A stretch of 64,000 bases of DNA from Cyanobacteriota bacterium (GCA_026389335.1 JAPLIB010000096.1:1-64000); one strand, 5' to 3'; counted from the first letter of the stretch, positions 43,188 to 51,929 are shown. A program made the numbers and translations. Notes: generated by a model not told the origin, from the sequence alone.

Positions 43188-43290
43188 AACTCAGTTTCGG
43201 AGCACTCAGCTTGTGGGAGCACTGAGTTTCGAAGCACTGAGTTTCGCAGGATCCAAATTCAAAGTAATCAGTTTCGAAGCAACCAGCTGC
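43188..43290. repeat. Degenerate tandem repeats, GAGCACTGAGTTTCG-type
   Basis: Four or five imperfect copies of a 15-20 base word (CACTGAGTTTCGAAG and variants) lie in the spacer between the divergent hydrolase and VOC genes. Word order alternates between CACTCAG and CACTGAG, so short inverted pairings are also possible. No gene is present. Confidence 0.65.
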
Positions 43291-43333
43291 CTGGCGTCCG
43301 CACCTAGGTTGAGTTCTATGTGGATGGGGTGTC

Positions 43334-43777
43334 ATGGAGCTGTTGCAGTTCCATCTTTCGATTCCCTGCCGGGATCTGGAACAAACCAAACGCTGGTATG
43401 TCGATGGCCTCGGCTGCAACACCGGCCGCCGCAGCGAGCAGGCATTGATTCTCAATCTGGGGGGCCATCAGCTGGTGGCCCAATTGCTGCCCCCCGGCAG
43501 CTCCGATGGCGAGCAACCAGGGATCTATCCCCGCCATTTCGGCCTGGTGTTTGCATCAGCCCAGCCTTGGCAGGAGCTGCTGCAGCGGGCGCGGATCCAG
43601 GGGCTGCGCTTCGGCGTTGAGCCAAAATGCCGCTTCCGCGATCAACCGCTGGAGCACCAGACTTTTTTTCTGATTGATCCCAGTGGCAATTGGCTGGAGT
43701 TCAAGCATTACCGCGATCCCGAAGCCGCCCTGGGACGGCAGGAGTGCCACCAAGTGGGCGATGCCGAGCTGCGCTGA
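43334..43777 (+). CDS. VOC-family (glyoxalase/dioxygenase fold) protein
   Basis: This 147-residue protein has two beta-alpha-beta3 modules. Possible metal ligands are His in LQFHLSIPCRDL, His in RHFGLVFA and Glu in GNWLEFKHY, the usual H/H/E pattern. DPSGNWLEFKHYRDPEAAL is typical of cyanobacterial VOC proteins. The function may be lactoylglutathione lyase-like or ring cleavage; the sequence does not decide. It converges with the YbaY/META gene with a 4-base gap. Confidence 0.8.
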   Translation: MELLQFHLSIPCRDLEQTKRWYVDGLGCNTGRRSEQALILNLGGHQLVAQLLPPGSSDGEQPGIYPRHFGLVFASAQPWQELLQRARIQGLRFGVEPKCRFRDQPLEHQTFFLIDPSGNWLEFKHYRDPEAALGRQECHQVGDAELR

Positions 43778-43781
43778 ACGC

Positions 43782-44579
43782 TTACGGACTGACGGCCGGA
43801 GCCTCAGCGGCTGGCTGCGGCCGGGTTTCAAACCTCAGCAGCATGATACCGGCGTCATCCAGCAGCTCGAAGTGGCGATCGACGAAGCGCCAGCGCCGTA
43901 CCCGCTGCAGATCGCTCAGGAAGCGGCGCTCATCGGCCATCACTTCGGGCTCGCACTGAAGGATGGTGCTATCCAGCTGGCCGAAGCTGAGCCGATTGTC
44001 CTCCAGGCGGTAGGTGCCTTCCAATCGATTGCAGTCGCCGCTGCCGCTCACGGTGGGGCTGATCGGATCAAGCCGCAGCTGCACCTCCTGACGCGCCGCC
44101 TCGGGGGAAGCCGGCACGCTGGCGGCGGGAGCCTGGAGCCAGGTCACACCACGCAGGGGCGCATCCCCCACCGGGATCATCTGCAGCAACAGAGGAGTGG
44201 CAGGATCTGCAATCACAGGCTGAACCGTGTCGGTGCTGAACAGCAGGCGGCCGGCTTCGCTGATCACGGCTCTCACTCTGTAGCGATGACCGGATTTCAC
44301 CATGCCATCGACATAGGGAATGCGGAAGTGGAATGGCGCCCCTGAGGCCGCCTTGAACCTGGCCTTACCGAGCAAGACAGCAGGGGCATCGGCAACACCG
44401 ATTTCCTGCAACTGGGCTTCGAAAATGGCGTCGGGTGGTACCGGTAGGGGCAGCTTCAGCGTCGCCGTGCCTTCCAGGGATCCAGCCAGAGCTGGCGATG
44501 CAATCCCCACCAGAATGGCCAGCAGCGATCCCATCGCCAGCAGGGCAGCGCCATGGGATCGACGACGGCAGACCATCAA
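43782..44579 (-). CDS. YbaY-like plus META-domain exported protein
   Basis: This 265-residue exported protein has a signal peptide (ALLAMGSLLAILVGIASPAL then AG). A YbaY-type barrel domain follows (SLEGTATLKLPLPVPPDAIF, FRIPYVDGMVKSGHRYRVRA, FSTDTVQPVIAD), and then a META/HslJ-like domain (ISPTVSGSGDCNRLEGTYRL, ERRFLSDLQRVRRWRFVDRH). META domains occur in heat-shock and outer-membrane proteins. No lipobox Cys follows the signal peptide, so it is probably soluble in the periplasm. It lies 52 bases after the oxygenase gene on the same strand. Confidence 0.75.
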   Translation of the reverse strand: MMVCRRRSHGAALLAMGSLLAILVGIASPALAGSLEGTATLKLPLPVPPDAIFEAQLQEIGVADAPAVLLGKARFKAASGAPFHFRIPYVDGMVKSGHRYRVRAVISEAGRLLFSTDTVQPVIADPATPLLLQMIPVGDAPLRGVTWLQAPAASVPASPEAARQEVQLRLDPISPTVSGSGDCNRLEGTYRLEDNRLSFGQLDSTILQCEPEVMADERRFLSDLQRVRRWRFVDRHFELLDDAGIMLLRFETRPQPAAEAPAVSP

Positions 44580-44631
44580 CGCAGCACCTGGTTGGGAAGC
44601 GTGATTTCAGGCTAAGGGGCTCGGCAGATCC

Positions 44632-45594
44632 CTAGCTGGCGGGTTCGAGCAAATTGATGCGGTAGAGCACATCTTCGAGAGCGGCAGCGGCGCTGATGGC
44701 GCTGTAGCGCTGGGGGTTGGCGGGGCTGCAGCAGCTGGCCAGGGGCGAGAGCACCGTCCAGGGGCGGGGATGGCAGAACTGCACCACGCTGTAGCGCTCG
44801 TCGCTGGCTGCCTCAGGGGCCACCACCCGATGCCAGCCCGCCGGGATCAGCCCATTGCTGAGGCGCTCAAGCATCAAGCCGGTGTTGATGATGACGCGCC
44901 CCTGGGGCGGCAGGGCGTCGACCCAGCGGCCGTCCACCTGCACCTGCAGCCCGGCAGCGGTGGCCCTCGGCAGCGCCGTGATCAGGTTGATGTCAGCGTG
45001 GGCTGCGGCCCAGACATGGCCCTTGGCCGGAGCGGCCGCCATCGGCGGGTAGCGGATGGCCCGGGTGAGGGTGGGGGCATCGGCTGTCATCTCCTCAAAG
45101 AAGCTTTCGGCGACGCCAAGGCTGAGCGCAATGATGCGCAGAAAGCGAGCTTGCAGGGCGGCCACGGCCTGGTGAAAGGTGCCCAGCACCGCCGTGATCC
45201 CCGGCACCACCGCCTCCGGCAACAGCTGTTCGGGGTAGCTGGCCGGATAGTGCCGGCGCAGTGGATGGGCTGCCGCAATCGGCACGGACCAATTGAGCAT
45301 CTCCTTCCAGTCGGCCTGGGCGCTGCCGGCCGCCGTTTCCACCAGCAATCCGGTGTATCCGGTCTGGCCGTTGGTTCCGGTAGCCACAAAGTGCTGCTTG
45401 ATCGATGACTCCAGCGCGAAGAAGCGGGCCAACATGCCGTAGGCCGTATCCAGCAGGTCTTCCGGAAGATCGCAACTGGTGTAGACGAAACCCGTCTGCA
45501 GGCTGCGACGCACGCCATCCACCACCGCGGTGCGGGCCGCCTCGCCACCACGCTCGAAGGCCAGCAGATCGACATCAAGGATGGAAGGCGTCAT
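44632..45594 (-). CDS. Isopenicillin N synthase-family 2-oxoglutarate/Fe(II) oxygenase
   Basis: This 320-residue non-heme iron enzyme has the metal triad His and Asp in AAHADINLITALP and the distal His in GWHRVVAP. The 2-oxoglutarate-binding RxS appears as RYSVVQF. The N-terminal DIOX_N-type domain contains RSLQTGFVYTSCDLPEDLL. Members of this family make ethylene, antibiotics or plant hormones, and the substrate here is unknown. The ATG at 45594 (MTPSILDVDLLAF) is preferred to the longer frame. Confidence 0.85.
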   Translation of the reverse strand: MTPSILDVDLLAFERGGEAARTAVVDGVRRSLQTGFVYTSCDLPEDLLDTAYGMLARFFALESSIKQHFVATGTNGQTGYTGLLVETAAGSAQADWKEMLNWSVPIAAAHPLRRHYPASYPEQLLPEAVVPGITAVLGTFHQAVAALQARFLRIIALSLGVAESFFEEMTADAPTLTRAIRYPPMAAAPAKGHVWAAAHADINLITALPRATAAGLQVQVDGRWVDALPPQGRVIINTGLMLERLSNGLIPAGWHRVVAPEAASDERYSVVQFCHPRPWTVLSPLASCCSPANPQRYSAISAAAALEDVLYRINLLEPAS

Positions 45595-46195
45595 ACGAAA
45601 CTGGCTGCTGAGCTGACACGGCTGGACCATGACATTCGCAAGCCCTCGCTTCAGGAACCCTAAGAGCTGACATAAAAACGCTTCAGGCACCCTTGCCGCC
45701 GCTGAGGCTGCCGTCGATGAAGCCGATGCTGACTGGCGTTCTGGAGATCACCCAGCCCGATCGATTGGCTTCCGCACAGGGTTTTCAGCCGTCTCCCAAC
45801 AGACCGCGAATCCCAGCAGCAGCCAGTTCAGGCGGCGCGCTCCTCGTCGGTTGAGCTCCAGTTCGGCGTTGATTGGCAGCATTGTCAACACAGGCGGCTT
45901 GCCCGTCGAATCGCCTTCCGTGCCGTGGGGCTCGCTGGCGCGGTTGCAGTGAGCCCTTTCAAAGCTGCGGAACACCTGGCGCCCATGACCTGACACCCTC
46001 CGGCACCACAAGCTGATGGACACGACAAGCTGATCAACAGAGCGCTCAGCAACAGAACGGTCTGGATACGCTCAACCTCTCGCCACCTCCTGGTCAAGGG
46101 CCCATCACCCAGTTCCAGGGTCCCGGGCCCGCCTTCCCCCCTGTTCCTCTTCATGCGGTCATGACACCGACACCATCGCAGCCCAGGACCAGTCC
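45595..46195. other. Divergent gap, no confident gene
   Basis: About 600 bases separate the oxygenase from the protease operon. A minus-strand frame ending at 45748 contains MLPINAELELNRRGARRLNW and LLLGFAVCW, which could be a short one-span peptide of 44 residues, but I have no support beyond the open frame. The rest shows no coding signal or repeat. The protease-operon promoter should lie in 46000-46190. Confidence 0.35.
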
Positions 46196-46744
46196 ATGAC
46201 GAAACTGCCCTTTTCGCTGCTGCTGCCGCCACTTCTGCTGGCCATCGCCTGGGGTCAGGAACTGATCGACCAACTGCTTTTCGCTGGTCATTGGAATCTG
46301 GCGATGCTGCCGGGGGGATCGATCCTGGGCGTCCTCACCGCCCCCTTCAGCCATGGCGGGTTTGGCCATCTGATCAGCAACAGCCTCTGGTTCCTGCCCC
46401 TCTCCTGGCTCGTGCTGGCCAAAGGACGTCGCGATTACCTGGCGGTCTGGATCGGCGTCTATGCCACGGCCCTTCCGGTCTGGCTGTTCTGGCCGGTGGG
46501 TAGCCACGGCCTCTCCGGGGTGATCTACGGCCTGCTGGGCTATCTGCTGGTGATCGGCTGGCTGGAGAAGCGGCCGCTGTCGCTGTTGTTGTCGTTGGGC
46601 TGTCTCCTGCTCTATGGCGGCATGTTGCCGGCTCTGTTGCCCCTGCTGAGCCCCGCCGGAGTGAGCTGGATCGGTCATGCCTCCGGCTTTGTCGGCGGCG
46701 TTCTCGCCGCCCTGGCCATCCATCGCGAACCCTCCCCTGCCTGA
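46196..46744 (+). CDS. Rhomboid-family intramembrane serine protease
   Basis: This 182-residue membrane protease has about six segments. It has the HxxxN block H58-LIS-N62 (GGFGHLISNSLWFLPLSW), the catalytic Ser107 in GSHGLSGVIYG (GLSG in place of the usual GxSG with Ala) and the catalytic His161 in IGHASGFVGG. All active-site elements are present. It is the first of three overlapping or closely spaced protease-family genes and is 17 bases ahead of the retropepsin-like gene. Confidence 0.9.
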   Translation: MTKLPFSLLLPPLLLAIAWGQELIDQLLFAGHWNLAMLPGGSILGVLTAPFSHGGFGHLISNSLWFLPLSWLVLAKGRRDYLAVWIGVYATALPVWLFWPVGSHGLSGVIYGLLGYLLVIGWLEKRPLSLLLSLGCLLLYGGMLPALLPLLSPAGVSWIGHASGFVGGVLAALAIHREPSPA

Positions 46745-46761
46745 GCGCCGAGGTCCTGTCC

Positions 46762-47883
46762 ATGCTCCCGCCCCTGCTGTTGGCCCTGGTCGCCGCCCTG
46801 ATCCAACTCAGGGGCCAGCCGCTTGCGGGGGGGATCCTCAGCGGTAGCGCCAGCTTCCGTCTGGAGCGGGCCAGCGGCGGCGACACGCCAGTGCTGACCC
46901 TGAACAGTCCCGGCGGCGTGGTGCGGCTGTTGCTCGACAGTGGGGCCTCTTCCACGATGGTGACCCCAGCTTTGGCCCACAGGCTGGGGCTGAGCAGCCA
47001 GGTCCTGTCCAACCAGGAGCTGGAACTGGCTGCTGGTGGTTCAGGTTGCGCCGCCCTGAGGCCCCGCCGCACCCGCCTGCCTCCCCTGGAGTTGGCCAGC
47101 CTGGAGCAGGTGGGTCAGCTGCGACTGAGCGGCATCGAGGCCCTGCTGCTGCCAGTGGCAGCCCTGCCGCCTGGGATTGACGGCGTACTTGGGATTCCCA
47201 GTCTGCGGCAGCTGCCTTTCTGGATCGATCCCCAGCGCCACCGGCTCGCCCTGGGAGCCGCGGCCCTGCAGGCCGCCCGCGATCATGACTCCTGGGCTCG
47301 TGGTCCACGGGGTCCTCTCTCCCAGGTTCCCGTTTCCCACAACTCTGACTCCCAGAACCCCCTATCCCGTGGCGCCTTCGGGAATGGTTCCATCACGACT
47401 GGCCCCATCGGGACAGACCCCATCACAGCTGGCCCCCATGGGGCTGGCCTCCTCAGCGCTGGCAGCGTCAGGATCGCCAGTGAGCAGGCCCAGGTCATTC
47501 CCTTGCGCTGGCGGCGCGGCGTCCCGCTGTTGGACTTGAACAGCCCGGGCGGAACCGTGGCCGCGCTGGCTGACACCGGCGCCGAGGGCTTGTTCATCAG
47601 CCCGGCCCTGGCGGCCAGGCTGCAGCCCCAGAGCCCTGGCCAATCCCTGCGATTGACTGGTTTCTGCGGTGAGCAGGACGTGGAGTTGCGGCGCTACGCC
47701 GGCCTGGCAATGCCTGGAAATGGCAGACCGCCAAACCAGCCAGCGGTCCTCGAGGCCATTCGCATCGAGAATCCGATTTTTGCCCAACTCGGGGTGGAGG
47801 CGATCGTGGGTCAGGAACTACTGCGCAGCCGGCCCCAGCTCTGGCGGCTGGAGAGCAAACCACCCCGGCTGGAGCTGCGATGA
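46762..47883 (+). CDS. Two-domain retropepsin-like aspartic protease, exported
   Basis: This 373-residue protein has an N-terminal hydrophobic signal or anchor (PPLLLALVAALIQL). It has two retropepsin-like halves: VRLLLDSGASSTMVTPALA with DSG at 59-61 and VAALADTGAEGLFISPALA with DTG at 271-273. The halves match each other, like a single-chain pepsin-type pair. Between them (about 172-240) lies a low-complexity region rich in Gly, Pro, Ser and Thr (GPIGTDPITAGPHGAGLLS) that looks like a repeat expansion. The stop overlaps the CPBP gene start (ATGA). Confidence 0.85.
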   Translation: MLPPLLLALVAALIQLRGQPLAGGILSGSASFRLERASGGDTPVLTLNSPGGVVRLLLDSGASSTMVTPALAHRLGLSSQVLSNQELELAAGGSGCAALRPRRTRLPPLELASLEQVGQLRLSGIEALLLPVAALPPGIDGVLGIPSLRQLPFWIDPQRHRLALGAAALQAARDHDSWARGPRGPLSQVPVSHNSDSQNPLSRGAFGNGSITTGPIGTDPITAGPHGAGLLSAGSVRIASEQAQVIPLRWRRGVPLLDLNSPGGTVAALADTGAEGLFISPALAARLQPQSPGQSLRLTGFCGEQDVELRRYAGLAMPGNGRPPNQPAVLEAIRIENPIFAQLGVEAIVGQELLRSRPQLWRLESKPPRLELR

Positions 47884-48443
47884 GCCTGATCCCCCTGCTG
47901 TGGAACCGCCTCGTCGAAGCCGTGATGGTCCCCTTTGCGCCGCTGCAACTGCTGATCGTGCTGGGCCTGTTGGGGCTCTATGGGCTGCTGGCCCTTCCAC
48001 TGGCCTGGGGGTCGGGCCTGCTGCGGCGCCCCTGGCGCCAGTTGACACGACGGCGCTGGCTGCGGTTAGGGGCCAGCCTGGTGCTGATGCCGGCGTTGCT
48101 TGAGGAAGGGATCTTCCGGGTGTTGCTGCTGCCCAGAGCGTTGCTGGATCTGGCACCCCTGACCCAGGCGACCTGGGCTGCCTTGAGTGTGGGACTTTTT
48201 GTGCTCTATCACCCCTTATCCGGCAGGTTGTGGTATGCCCCGGGGCGCCGGCTGTTTGAACAAGCCCGCTTTCTACTGCCCTGCAGCCTACTTGGGGCCG
48301 CCTGTGTGTTCGCCTATGTCAGCACCGGAGCGCTCTGGGCACCGGTGCTGATCCACTGGGTCACGGTGCTGATCTGGCTGGGCCCCGGCGATGGGACCAA
48401 AGATCTCATGGATAGGCATTCGGCACAAAGAACTGCTCATTGA
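47880..48443 (+). CDS. CPBP-family glutamic-type intramembrane protease
   Basis: This 187-residue membrane protein has the Abi/CPBP motifs: EExxxR at E75-E76...R80 (LMPALLEEGIFRVLLLP), the second motif His111 (LYHPLSG), and His159 in GALWAPVLIHWVTVLIW. In this family the Glu and His residues form the active site. It overlaps the preceding aspartic protease gene, and its last 38 bases overlap the convergent ppk2 gene. Confidence 0.85.
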   Translation: MSLIPLLWNRLVEAVMVPFAPLQLLIVLGLLGLYGLLALPLAWGSGLLRRPWRQLTRRRWLRLGASLVLMPALLEEGIFRVLLLPRALLDLAPLTQATWAALSVGLFVLYHPLSGRLWYAPGRRLFEQARFLLPCSLLGAACVFAYVSTGALWAPVLIHWVTVLIWLGPGDGTKDLMDRHSAQRTAH

Positions 48444-49311
48444 GCGGCGGGCGCTGATAGTCGCCACCGCTCTTGCGGGGCGGGAGTTTGATCGCCTTGG
48501 GCGTCATGTCCTCGTAGGGCACCTTGGAGAGCAGGTGGCGGATGCAGTTGAGACGGGCCCGCCGTTTGTCGTCGGCTTCAACGGTGAACCAGGGCGCCTC
48601 GGGAATGTTGGTGTGGGCGAACATCGCATCCTTGGCCCTGGAAAATTCTACCCAGCGATCGCGGGATTCCAGATCCATCGGACTGAGTTTCCAGCGCCGC
48701 GCCGGATCTTTGAGGCGGGAGCGGAAGCGTATTTCCTGCTCTTCATCGCTCACCGAGAACCAGTATTTGATCAGGGTGATACCACTGCGCACCAACATGC
48801 GCTCAAATTCGGGACAGGAGTGTAGGAACTCATCCGCCTGGGAGGGTGTACAGAACCCCATCACCTTTTCCACGCCAGCGCGATTATACCAGCTGCGGTC
48901 GAAGATGACAATCTCGCCGGCAGCCGGGAAATGCTCTACATAGCGCTGGAAATACCACTGGCTTTTCTGTTGATCCGATGGGGTGCCAAGGGCTACCACA
49001 TTGCAACCGCGGGGATTGAGTGGCTCGGTGATGCGCTTGATCGTGCCCCCCTTGCCGGCAGCATCTCGCCCTTCAAAGATCACGATCAAGCGGTAGCCGG
49101 TGTCTTTGATCCAGTACTGCATTTTCACCAACTCCACCTGGAGCCGGATCAATTCTTTCTCATAAAGACGACGATCCAGGCGCCCTGAGCCGGCACCGGA
49201 GGTCTCAGCATTCAGATCCTCAAGCGTGGCAGAGGGATGGTACTGGTCGCCATTGAGGTCAGTCGCTGGCACCTGCTTGCCATGATTCTCGCCAGATTTG
49301 TGCTTACCCAT
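48406..49311 (-). CDS. ppk2: Polyphosphate kinase 2
   Basis: This 301-residue PPK2-family enzyme moves phosphate between polyphosphate and nucleotides. It has Walker A FEGRDAAGKGGTIKRI (81-89), the lid region NPRGCNVVALGTPSDQQKSQ, and Walker B IVIFDRSWYNRAGVEKVMGF with D138-R139. The length fits class I (one domain, mainly making ATP or GTP from polyphosphate). A conserved 52-residue protein is encoded 36 bases upstream on the same strand and may share the transcript. Confidence 0.95.
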   Translation of the reverse strand: MGKHKSGENHGKQVPATDLNGDQYHPSATLEDLNAETSGAGSGRLDRRLYEKELIRLQVELVKMQYWIKDTGYRLIVIFEGRDAAGKGGTIKRITEPLNPRGCNVVALGTPSDQQKSQWYFQRYVEHFPAAGEIVIFDRSWYNRAGVEKVMGFCTPSQADEFLHSCPEFERMLVRSGITLIKYWFSVSDEEQEIRFRSRLKDPARRWKLSPMDLESRDRWVEFSRAKDAMFAHTNIPEAPWFTVEADDKRRARLNCIRHLLSKVPYEDMTPKAIKLPPRKSGGDYQRPPLNEQFFVPNAYP

Positions 49312-49347
49312 GGCGTACCCGTTTCAGGCGTGCGGCCCAAGCCTGAC

Positions 49348-49506
49348 TCAGGCCAGGGCCGCACCCCCGGGTGCCCACTGGGCGATCAGCTGCTCCATCC
49401 GCACCAGCTGGTAACGGCTCTGCTCGTTGGGTTGACTCACGTAGTCACGGCGCAGGCTGTCCAACTGAAGCTTCAGAGCCGTCAGCACCGGATTGTTTTC
49501 GTCCAC
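49348..49506 (-). CDS. Conserved small cyanobacterial protein upstream of ppk2
   Basis: This 52-residue ORF from a GTG reads MDENNPVLTALKLQLDSLRR, then DYVSQPNEQSRYQLVRMEQL and IAQWAPGGAALA. I recall similar short acidic helical proteins in Synechococcus and Prochlorococcus. It is predicted to be two helices. It is 36 bases upstream of ppk2 in the same orientation. Function is unknown. Confidence 0.65.
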   Translation of the reverse strand: MDENNPVLTALKLQLDSLRRDYVSQPNEQSRYQLVRMEQLIAQWAPGGAALA

Positions 49507-49674
49507 AAGCGTTCCTCAGACGTTCAAAGCTTAATCGATTCTGGAAATCTGCACCATGGCGCTCAGAAGCCCGTCGAGCTATGGGCCTGGACGCATCGAT
49601 GGCCGCATGTTGCGCCCCAGTCACAACCGAGGTCAGCGCCAGATAGGTTGTCGCCGATGGATCCCGGCCAATGC

Positions 49675-50361
49675 ATGGATCTGACCCCGTTCCTCGACTC
49701 GCTCGAAGGCGGCAGACTCGATCATCTGTTGCTGTCAGCCTGTGTCAGCGGCAGGGTGGCGTTTGCCATGAAAGGCCGTTTTTTACTGCGCTCGTTTTGC
49801 GAAAGCTTCCAGGACCGCAGCCTGATCGGCTGCGCCGTCACCGATGAAGCCGCCTGTCTGCAATATCTGGCCAAGGAACCCTATGAGCTGCTGATCTGCA
49901 CCGACCATCTCGAAGGCGGCAATGGCTTTGAGCTGGCCCGCAAGGCTCGCCAGGCCCACCGCAGCCTGAAGGTGGTGGTGCTGGCTCTCGGCGATGTGAT
50001 TCCAGTGGAATACGCCGAAGCCCCCTGGCTGGAGGCGGTGGTGGCCGAAGCGGATGTGGTTGACGATCAAAGGCCCCTGCAAGCTGCCGTGATGGCGGTG
50101 ATCGGCCACCACGTCTACCGCAGTCCCTCCCTGCGCGGCGGCAGCCTGCCCTACCTGAGCTGTCCGCGGCTCACTCCGAGGGAATACGAAGTGCTCGATT
50201 TGCTGGCCAGTGGACTCAGCGATCGTGAGATTGCCCGCAGCCTGGTGATCAGCGAAGCGACAGCGCGCACCTACACCAAGCGGCTGCTGCAGACCCTGAG
50301 CGTGAACAATCGCCTTCAGGCCGTTCTCAAAGGGATGCGTTGCGGCATGGTGAAACTCTGA
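49675..50361 (+). CDS. Response regulator with LuxR-type DNA-binding domain
   Basis: This protein has about 228 residues. An N-terminal receiver-like domain has an Asp in LLICTDHLEGGNGFELARKA where the phospho-acceptor is expected, but no clear conserved Lys after VVVLALGDV, so phosphorylation is uncertain. The LuxR helix-turn-helix is LTPREYEVLDLLASGLSDRE with SEATARTYTKRLLQTLSVNN. An alternative ATG is at 49657. It is divergent from the ppk2 unit, so one intergenic region could serve both. Confidence 0.8.
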   Translation: MDLTPFLDSLEGGRLDHLLLSACVSGRVAFAMKGRFLLRSFCESFQDRSLIGCAVTDEAACLQYLAKEPYELLICTDHLEGGNGFELARKARQAHRSLKVVVLALGDVIPVEYAEAPWLEAVVAEADVVDDQRPLQAAVMAVIGHHVYRSPSLRGGSLPYLSCPRLTPREYEVLDLLASGLSDREIARSLVISEATARTYTKRLLQTLSVNNRLQAVLKGMRCGMVKL

Positions 50362-50454
50362 GCTCCCATCCACCGCCAATGTCCCCGGATGGGGGGATCG
50401 CCAGGGGCGCCGGACGACCGAGATTATCAAGGCAGCTCCAGGTCCGATCGAGCG

Positions 50455-50775
50455 ATGCCGTTCATCAGTTCCGCTTCCCAGCAGACGGCCAGCCTTCCCG
50501 TGACGGAACGGCCGCAACCGACGCCGTCCAAGGTCACGATCGGTGAACTGGAGGCTGGCTATTCGATGTATTGCAAGGCCATGCGATTGTTGATCCGCGA
50601 AGGCCGCAGTCTCAGCAAGATTCAGCGCACCGTCTGCTGGCAGCGCCTGGCCCAACTGCATGAATGTCTGCCTGGCCAATACAGGGATCCGGACTACCTC
50701 TACGTGCTGCTGCGCCGGGAGCACGCCCCAGCCGAGCGGGATCGGAGCGGAACAGGCGTTGCCGGCGCCCGGTGA
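50455..50775 (+). CDS. Conserved picocyanobacterial protein, function unknown
   Basis: This 106-residue protein has a core LEAGYSMYCKAMRLLIREGR, SKIQRTVCWQRLAQLHECLP and QYRDPDYLYVLLRRE. I recognise this helical core from other Synechococcus genomes. Two Cys residues (CWQRLAQLHEC) could pair. The first 30 and last 15 residues are low complexity. It follows the LuxR-type regulator in the same direction. Confidence 0.65.
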   Translation: MPFISSASQQTASLPVTERPQPTPSKVTIGELEAGYSMYCKAMRLLIREGRSLSKIQRTVCWQRLAQLHECLPGQYRDPDYLYVLLRREHAPAERDRSGTGVAGAR

Positions 50776-50867
50776 ATCGGCGTGGCCGGAGGACGACTGA
50801 CTGTCCAGGTTGAACAGAGCCTGGCCCGCCAGCCCCCGAAAATGCAGGCATAAACAGCGTTGGCAGT

Positions 50868-51929
50868 GTGACAGCGGCATCCCAACGGCCCCGGGTTTCC
50901 AAGCCACACACCGGAGCAGCCACGGCTGACTTGCTCAGTGCTGCCCAACTCGTTCAGCTCAATGAACGGCGTGATGCCCCCGGTCTGAGGCAACTGACCG
51001 GCCATGGGGCCGTTTTGCTGGTGGGTGCCCTGCTCTGGGGCCTGCCCCTGGCCGGCTATGAGCCCGCCGCTCAGTTGATCCCCTGGCCCCTGCGGCTGCT
51101 GGGGTTGCTGCTGCTGGGCCTGGGCCTGGCCTTCGGCTTCTGCGCGATGCATGAGAGCGGTCATCGCACCGCCTTCGCCAGCCTCCAGCTCAATGAAAGC
51201 GTGGCCTGGTGGGCTGGGGTACTGAGTTTCTACAACGCCGATTTCTATCGCCGCTATCACCAGTGGCACCATCGCTATACCCATCTCCCCGGCCTTGATC
51301 CGGAGCTGGAGGACAGCCCCCCCAGCGATCTGACCAGCTACCTGCTCGAGCTCAGTGCGATCCCCTGGTGGATTGGCAAAATCCAAGGCCATTGGGCCGG
51401 AATCCGGGGTGATTTCGCTGGCCGGCCCTACATCTCAAGCGAGGCGGTACCGGCCGTGCGTCGTTCGATCCAACTTCAGTTCGTTGTCTATGGGGTGCTG
51501 TTGCTGGCCTCCATCCCTGCCGGCAATGGCATGCTGTTTTGGTTGTGGCTGCTGCCGCTGGCCGTGGCCCAGCCCCTGCTGCGCTTTGTGCTGATGGCGG
51601 AACACGGCGGCTGCCCCTTTGCGCCGGACGGCCTGCGCAACACCCGCACCACCCTCACCCTGGCGCCGCTGCGGCTGTTGATGTGGCAGATGCCCTTCCA
51701 CGCCGAACACCATCTCTATCCCTCCTTGCCCTTCCATGCCTTGGCCAGGGCCCACGGGCTGCTCGCGGCTCGCATCGAGCACGTCGAGCGCGGTTACCTG
51801 GCAGTTCACCGCCGTTTTAGGGCCGATCTCAGCGCCCTCGGCCTGCCATCCCTGGCCGAGCAGTCGCTGGCCGATCAGGCTGCGGCAGCGGAGTCTCCTG
51901 AGCAGGCGAGCGCCAGGGAACCGTTCTGA
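50868..51929 (+). CDS. Membrane fatty acid desaturase-family protein
   Basis: This 353-residue di-iron membrane enzyme has the three histidine boxes HESGH (95-99), HQWHH (131-135) and HAEHH (about 278-282), with long hydrophobic segments between them. The family includes acyl-lipid desaturases and carotenoid hydroxylases or ketolases, and the sequence alone does not choose. The C-terminal 30 residues are Ala/Glu-rich. It may act on membrane lipids together with the nearby hydrolases. Confidence 0.85.
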   Translation: MTAASQRPRVSKPHTGAATADLLSAAQLVQLNERRDAPGLRQLTGHGAVLLVGALLWGLPLAGYEPAAQLIPWPLRLLGLLLLGLGLAFGFCAMHESGHRTAFASLQLNESVAWWAGVLSFYNADFYRRYHQWHHRYTHLPGLDPELEDSPPSDLTSYLLELSAIPWWIGKIQGHWAGIRGDFAGRPYISSEAVPAVRRSIQLQFVVYGVLLLASIPAGNGMLFWLWLLPLAVAQPLLRFVLMAEHGGCPFAPDGLRNTRTTLTLAPLRLLMWQMPFHAEHHLYPSLPFHALARAHGLLAARIEHVERGYLAVHRRFRADLSALGLPSLAEQSLADQAAAAESPEQASAREPF

